Source of the DNA: Candidatus Thiothrix sulfatifontis
GTDB lineage: Bacteria > Pseudomonadota > Gammaproteobacteria > Thiotrichales > Thiotrichaceae
Assembly: GCA_022828425.1 (NCBI GenBank)
Contig: CP094685.1
Location: forward strand, 3,204,046 to 3,268,045
Length of the DNA stretch: 64,000 nt
Direction of reading: 5' to 3'
Part shown: positions 61,314 to 64,000 of the stretch, in pieces
Position numbering within the stretch: the first letter of the stretch is position 1
How the letters are laid out: each line of letters begins with the position of its first letter
Translations under genes and position numbers: made by a program
Notes under the pieces: generated by a model
What the model saw: only the letters and a program-made list of their open reading frames with translations
What the model was told of the DNA's origin: nothing
The model's database searches: none

Positions 61314-61871
61314 TCATACTTCCATCAATTCTTTTTCTTTCTTTTCCAGCACCGTTTCCACCTCTTTAATGAAGTGATCGGTCAGTTTCTGGATTTCTTC
61401 TGCCGCGCGGCGCTCTTCGTCTTCGGAAATTTCTTTTTCTTTCAACAAGGCTTTGAAATCCGAATTAGCATCGCGGCGAATGTTGCGGATAGCCACCCGC
61501 GCACCTTCCGCTTCACCTTTCACCACCTTGACCAAATCACGACGGCGTTCTTCGGTTAAAGCAGGCAACGGCACCCGAATGGTGTTGCCGTCATTGGCGG
61601 GATTCAAACCTAAATTAGAGGTCAAAATCGCTTTTTCGATTTTTGCCGCCATCGGTTTTTCCCATGGCGTCACCTTCAAAGTCCGCGCATCTTCCGTGCC
61701 AATATTGGCTACTTGGCTTAAAGGCACTTCAGAACCGTAGTAATCCACGGTGATTTGATCCAGCAAACTGGGGTGCGCCCGACCTGTGCGAATCTTCGTC
61801 AAATCATTGCGTAGCGCGTCGATACTTTTGTGCATCCGCTGCTCGGCATCTTTTTTAATGTCAGCAATCAT
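61314..61871 (-). CDS. frr: Ribosome recycling factor
   Basis: A 185-residue two-domain protein that splits ribosomes after termination, with EF-G. The start [13 protein letters not shown] is canonical, so the start is the ATG at 61871, four bases after pyrH, and not the longer ORF that reaches into pyr[21 protein letters not shown] and [27 protein letters not shown] are family marks. Confidence 0.98.
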   Translation of the reverse strand: MIADIKKDAEQRMHKSIDALRNDLTKIRTGRAHPSLLDQITVDYYGSEVPLSQVANIGTEDARTLKVTPWEKPMAAKIEKAILTSNLGLNPANDGNTIRVPLPALTEERRRDLVKVVKGEAEGARVAIRNIRRDANSDFKALLKEKEISEDEERRAAEEIQKLTDHFIKEVETVLEKKEKELMEV

Positions 61872-61875
61872 TACC

Positions 61876-62610
61876 TTAAACCTCAACCAATGTTCCAACA
61901 ATCTCGCCGCGAACCATCGCCGCAAGCGCCCCTGGTGCAAACATATCGAACACACCCAGTGGCAGTTTATTATCACGGCACATGACCATTGCCGTTAAGT
62001 CCATCACACCCAATTGGCGCTGGATTGCATCCTCGAAGGATAACCGATCGAAGCGTTTCGCCGTAGGATTTTTTTTCGGGTCAGCATCATAGATGCCATC
62101 CACCTTGGTCGCCTTCAGCAACAGGTCGCATTGTAATTCAACCCCGCGCAAGCTGGCAGCGGTATCGGTGGTAAAAAAGGGGTTGCCACTGCCTGCGGCG
62201 CAAATAATGATGTCGCCCTGCGCCAAATAACGGCGGGCTTGATGCGCCGCATAGCGTTCGCCGACTTGATCAATGCCAAGCGCGGTCAGCACGCGGCAAT
62301 TCCCACCGAGTTTTTCGATCGCATCTTGCATGGCGAGGGAATTCATCACCGTTGCCAACATGCCCATTTGGTCGCCACGCACCCGATCCATGCCTTTTTC
62401 CGCCAAGCCAGCCCCCCGGAATAAATTGCCACCGCCAATGACGATAGCGACTTGTACGCCGGAACGTTGCACCGCCAGGGCTTCGCCTGCGACACGGTAG
62501 AGGATTTCAGGATCGATACCGGAATCTTGGTTGCCTAACAAAGCTTCGCCACTGAGTTTCAATAAGATTCGGCGGAAACGAATAGCAGGGTTGGATACTG
62601 AAGGAGTCAT
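61876..62610 (-). CDS. pyrH: Uridylate kinase
   Basis: A 244-residue amino acid kinase-fold enzyme that phosphorylates UMP to UDP. The motifs [23 protein letters not shown] and [17 protein letters not shown] line the active site. It is placed between tsf and frr, the conserved order; a terminator separates it from tsf. Confidence 0.98.
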   Translation of the reverse strand: MTPSVSNPAIRFRRILLKLSGEALLGNQDSGIDPEILYRVAGEALAVQRSGVQVAIVIGGGNLFRGAGLAEKGMDRVRGDQMGMLATVMNSLAMQDAIEKLGGNCRVLTALGIDQVGERYAAHQARRYLAQGDIIICAAGSGNPFFTTDTAASLRGVELQCDLLLKATKVDGIYDADPKKNPTAKRFDRLSFEDAIQRQLGVMDLTAMVMCRDNKLPLGVFDMFAPGALAAMVRGEIVGTLVEV

Positions 62611-62658
62611 GGGATACGCCTGTGTTTGATTGAATGGGTGCCTTTATACAGATGACAG

Positions 62659-62687
62659 TAAAAAGGGGCAACCAGTGCCCCTTTTAC
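62659..62687 (-). terminator. Intrinsic terminator after tsf
   Basis: AAAAGGGGCA (62661-62670) and TGCCCCTTTT (62675-62684) form a stem; in the minus sense the CCCC arm is followed by TTTTTAC. It should end the rpsB-tsf transcript, so pyrH needs its own promoter or read-through. Confidence 0.85.
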
Positions 62688-62707
62688 AGAAGAACCCGCA
62701 GGTCTTC

Positions 62708-63577
62708 TTAGTTCCCTGCCGCCGCAGCCGCTTGCGCCGCCACTTCCTCAGCAAAGTTGTCTTGTTTCTTCTCGATGCCTTCACCGACTTCCAAACGCAC
62801 AAACTGAGAAATGCTTGCGCCTTTGGATGCTAAGAATTCACCAACGGTTTGATCAGGATTCATCACGAACGGCTGACCCACCAAGGTGATTTCGCCCATG
62901 AATTTCTTCATGCGACCAACCACCATCTTTTCAGCGATTTCACGGGCTTTGCCGCTTTGCATCGCGATGTCGATCTGGATTTCGCGCTCACGCTCCACCA
63001 AATCAGCCGGAACACCGGACTCATCCACACAAGCCGGGCGACTAGCGGCAATGTGCATCGCCACTTGCTTGCCCATTTCGCCGTCATCACCTGTCATGCA
63101 AGTGACTACACCGATTTTCGCGCCGTGTTGGTAAGTAGCCAACTGACCGTCACCGGCATCAACCCACACCAAACGGCGCACTTGCACGTTTTCACCGATT
63201 TTGGCGATCAAAGCCGTGCGGCTGGTTTCGGTCAGTGCTGACAAGGTTTCCACATCAGCGACATCATGCGCCAGCGCGGTTGCGCCCACTTCATCAGCAA
63301 ATGCCATGAAGAAGCTGTCTTTTGCCGCAAAGTCGGTTTCGCTGTTGACTTCAATAACCGCTGCGCGTTTGGCATCAGCCGTCAGTGCAATCACCACGCG
63401 ACCTTCTGCTGCGACACGACCGGCTTTCTTGTCAGCTTTCGCTGCACCGGATTTGCGCATCAGGTCAATCGCCGCTTCCATGTCACCATTGGTTTCAGTC
63501 AGGGCTTTTTTGCATTCCATCATGCCTGCGCCGGTACGTTCGCGCAGCTCTTTCACCATTCCAGCAGTAATTGCCAT
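62708..63577 (-). CDS. tsf: Elongation factor Ts
   Basis: A 289-residue nucleotide exchange factor for EF-Tu. The N-terminal module [24 protein letters not shown] and [10 protein letters not shown], the EF-Tu contact segment, are conserved. [15 protein letters not shown] marks the C-terminal module. The tail is Ala-rich ([13 protein letters not shown]). It follows rpsB by 30 bases. Confidence 0.99.
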   Translation of the reverse strand: MAITAGMVKELRERTGAGMMECKKALTETNGDMEAAIDLMRKSGAAKADKKAGRVAAEGRVVIALTADAKRAAVIEVNSETDFAAKDSFFMAFADEVGATALAHDVADVETLSALTETSRTALIAKIGENVQVRRLVWVDAGDGQLATYQHGAKIGVVTCMTGDDGEMGKQVAMHIAASRPACVDESGVPADLVEREREIQIDIAMQSGKAREIAEKMVVGRMKKFMGEITLVGQPFVMNPDQTVGEFLASKGASISQFVRLEVGEGIEKKQDNFAEEVAAQAAAAAGN

Positions 63578-63607
63578 TAGGATAACTCCTTGTTTGAACG
63601 AGCTGAC

Positions 63608-64000
63608 TTATTCGCCAGCAGCGTCAGTGGTTGGTACTTCTTCAGTCGCCGCTTCTACTTCTGCGGGCGTTTCCGCTTCCGGCATTGGCGTAATAGCAGC
63701 AGCGGTATGACCTTCATTAATCGCATCAGCAGCCGCAGAAACGTACAATTGAATGGCGCGGATGGCGTCATCATTGCCCGGAATCACGTAATCAACGCCT
63801 TGCAGGGAGTTGTTAGTATCCACGATGCCGATGACCGGAATGCCCAGCTTGTTCGCTTCTTGAACTGCAATTTTTTCGTAGCCCACGTCGATAACGAAAA
63901 TCGCATCGGGCAGACCGCGCATGTCTTTGATCCCACCGAGGCTGCGTTCCAGCTTTTCGGATTCACGGGTCAAGGTCAGGATTTCTTTCTTGCCTAATTT
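63608..64000 (-). CDS. rpsB: 30S ribosomal protein uS2, C-terminal part (5' end outside window)
   Basis: About 130 residues of the ribosomal protein are visible; the frame is open to the window edge, so the start lies beyond 64000. [35 protein letters not shown] and [17 protein letters not shown] are conserved uS2 segments. The last 35 residues form an acidic Ala/Glu/Thr-rich tail that is longer than in E. coli. It is followed by tsf. Confidence 0.97.
   Translation of the reverse strand, partial: KLGKKEILTLTRESEKLERSLGGIKDMRGLPDAIFVIDVGYEKIAVQEANKLGIPVIGIVDTNNSLQGVDYVIPGNDDAIRAIQLYVSAAADAINEGHTAAAITPMPEAETPAEVEAATEEVPTTDAAGE

Overview
The window looks like chromosome of a gammaproteobacterium. 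The dnaE, carAB-greA, rpsB-tsf-pyrH-frr-uppS-cdsA-dxr-rseP-bamA-skp-lpxD-fabZ-lpxA-lpxB-rnhB order is the usual gammaproteobacterial one, and the tRNA-Glu/tRNA-Ala genes next to gltX fit. Protein flavour suggests a sulfur-oxidising Thiotrichales/Thiothrix-like genome, but that is an inference without a search.

Region 1 (1-15.7 kb) is the accessory part. It starts with the 3' end of nadB, a 13-nt piece of CRISPR repeat and a small toxin-antitoxin pair. Then comes a CRISPR array of 73 repeats and 72 spacers (1084-6305), read on the minus strand from a leader at 6306-6566. The operon cas3-cas5-cas8c-cas7-cas4-cas1-cas2 (15685 down to 6567) is type I-C. A translation start inside cas8c should give the small subunit Cas11c. 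cas1 is split by a 1.44-kb IS4-family element with an 11-bp target duplication, so interference genes look intact while spacer acquisition is probably lost. The array has an internal block of decayed repeats, spacers that shift from GC-rich to AT-rich across that block, and two pairs of homologous but non-identical spacers.

Region 2 (15.7-31.1 kb) holds purB, a ribosomal oxygenase gene, a small secreted PepSY-like protein in front of a PhoP/PhoQ-type two-component pair, the penicillin-binding protein 1C plus alpha-2-macroglobulin pair, two tandem tRNA-Glu genes, tRNA-Ala, a CBS-domain protein and gltX.

Region 3 (31.1-39.2 kb) is mixed: pgpA, a thioredoxin, a FIST sensor overlapping a hybrid histidine kinase, an EF-hand protein, grxD, a broken TnpB-only IS200/IS605-type element, a DUF2384-type gene with an unknown partner, and cobS/cobC.

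Region 4 (39.2-64 kb) is core metabolism and envelope: the tightly packed carA-carB-greA-cobC-cobS unit, a short BY-kinase-like ATPase, dnaE with a MazG-like gene, and one long minus-strand run from rpsB to rnhB that combines translation factors, isoprenoid and phospholipid synthesis, outer-membrane protein assembly and lipid A synthesis. A small SAM-methyltransferase-like gene is set between lpxB and rnhB.
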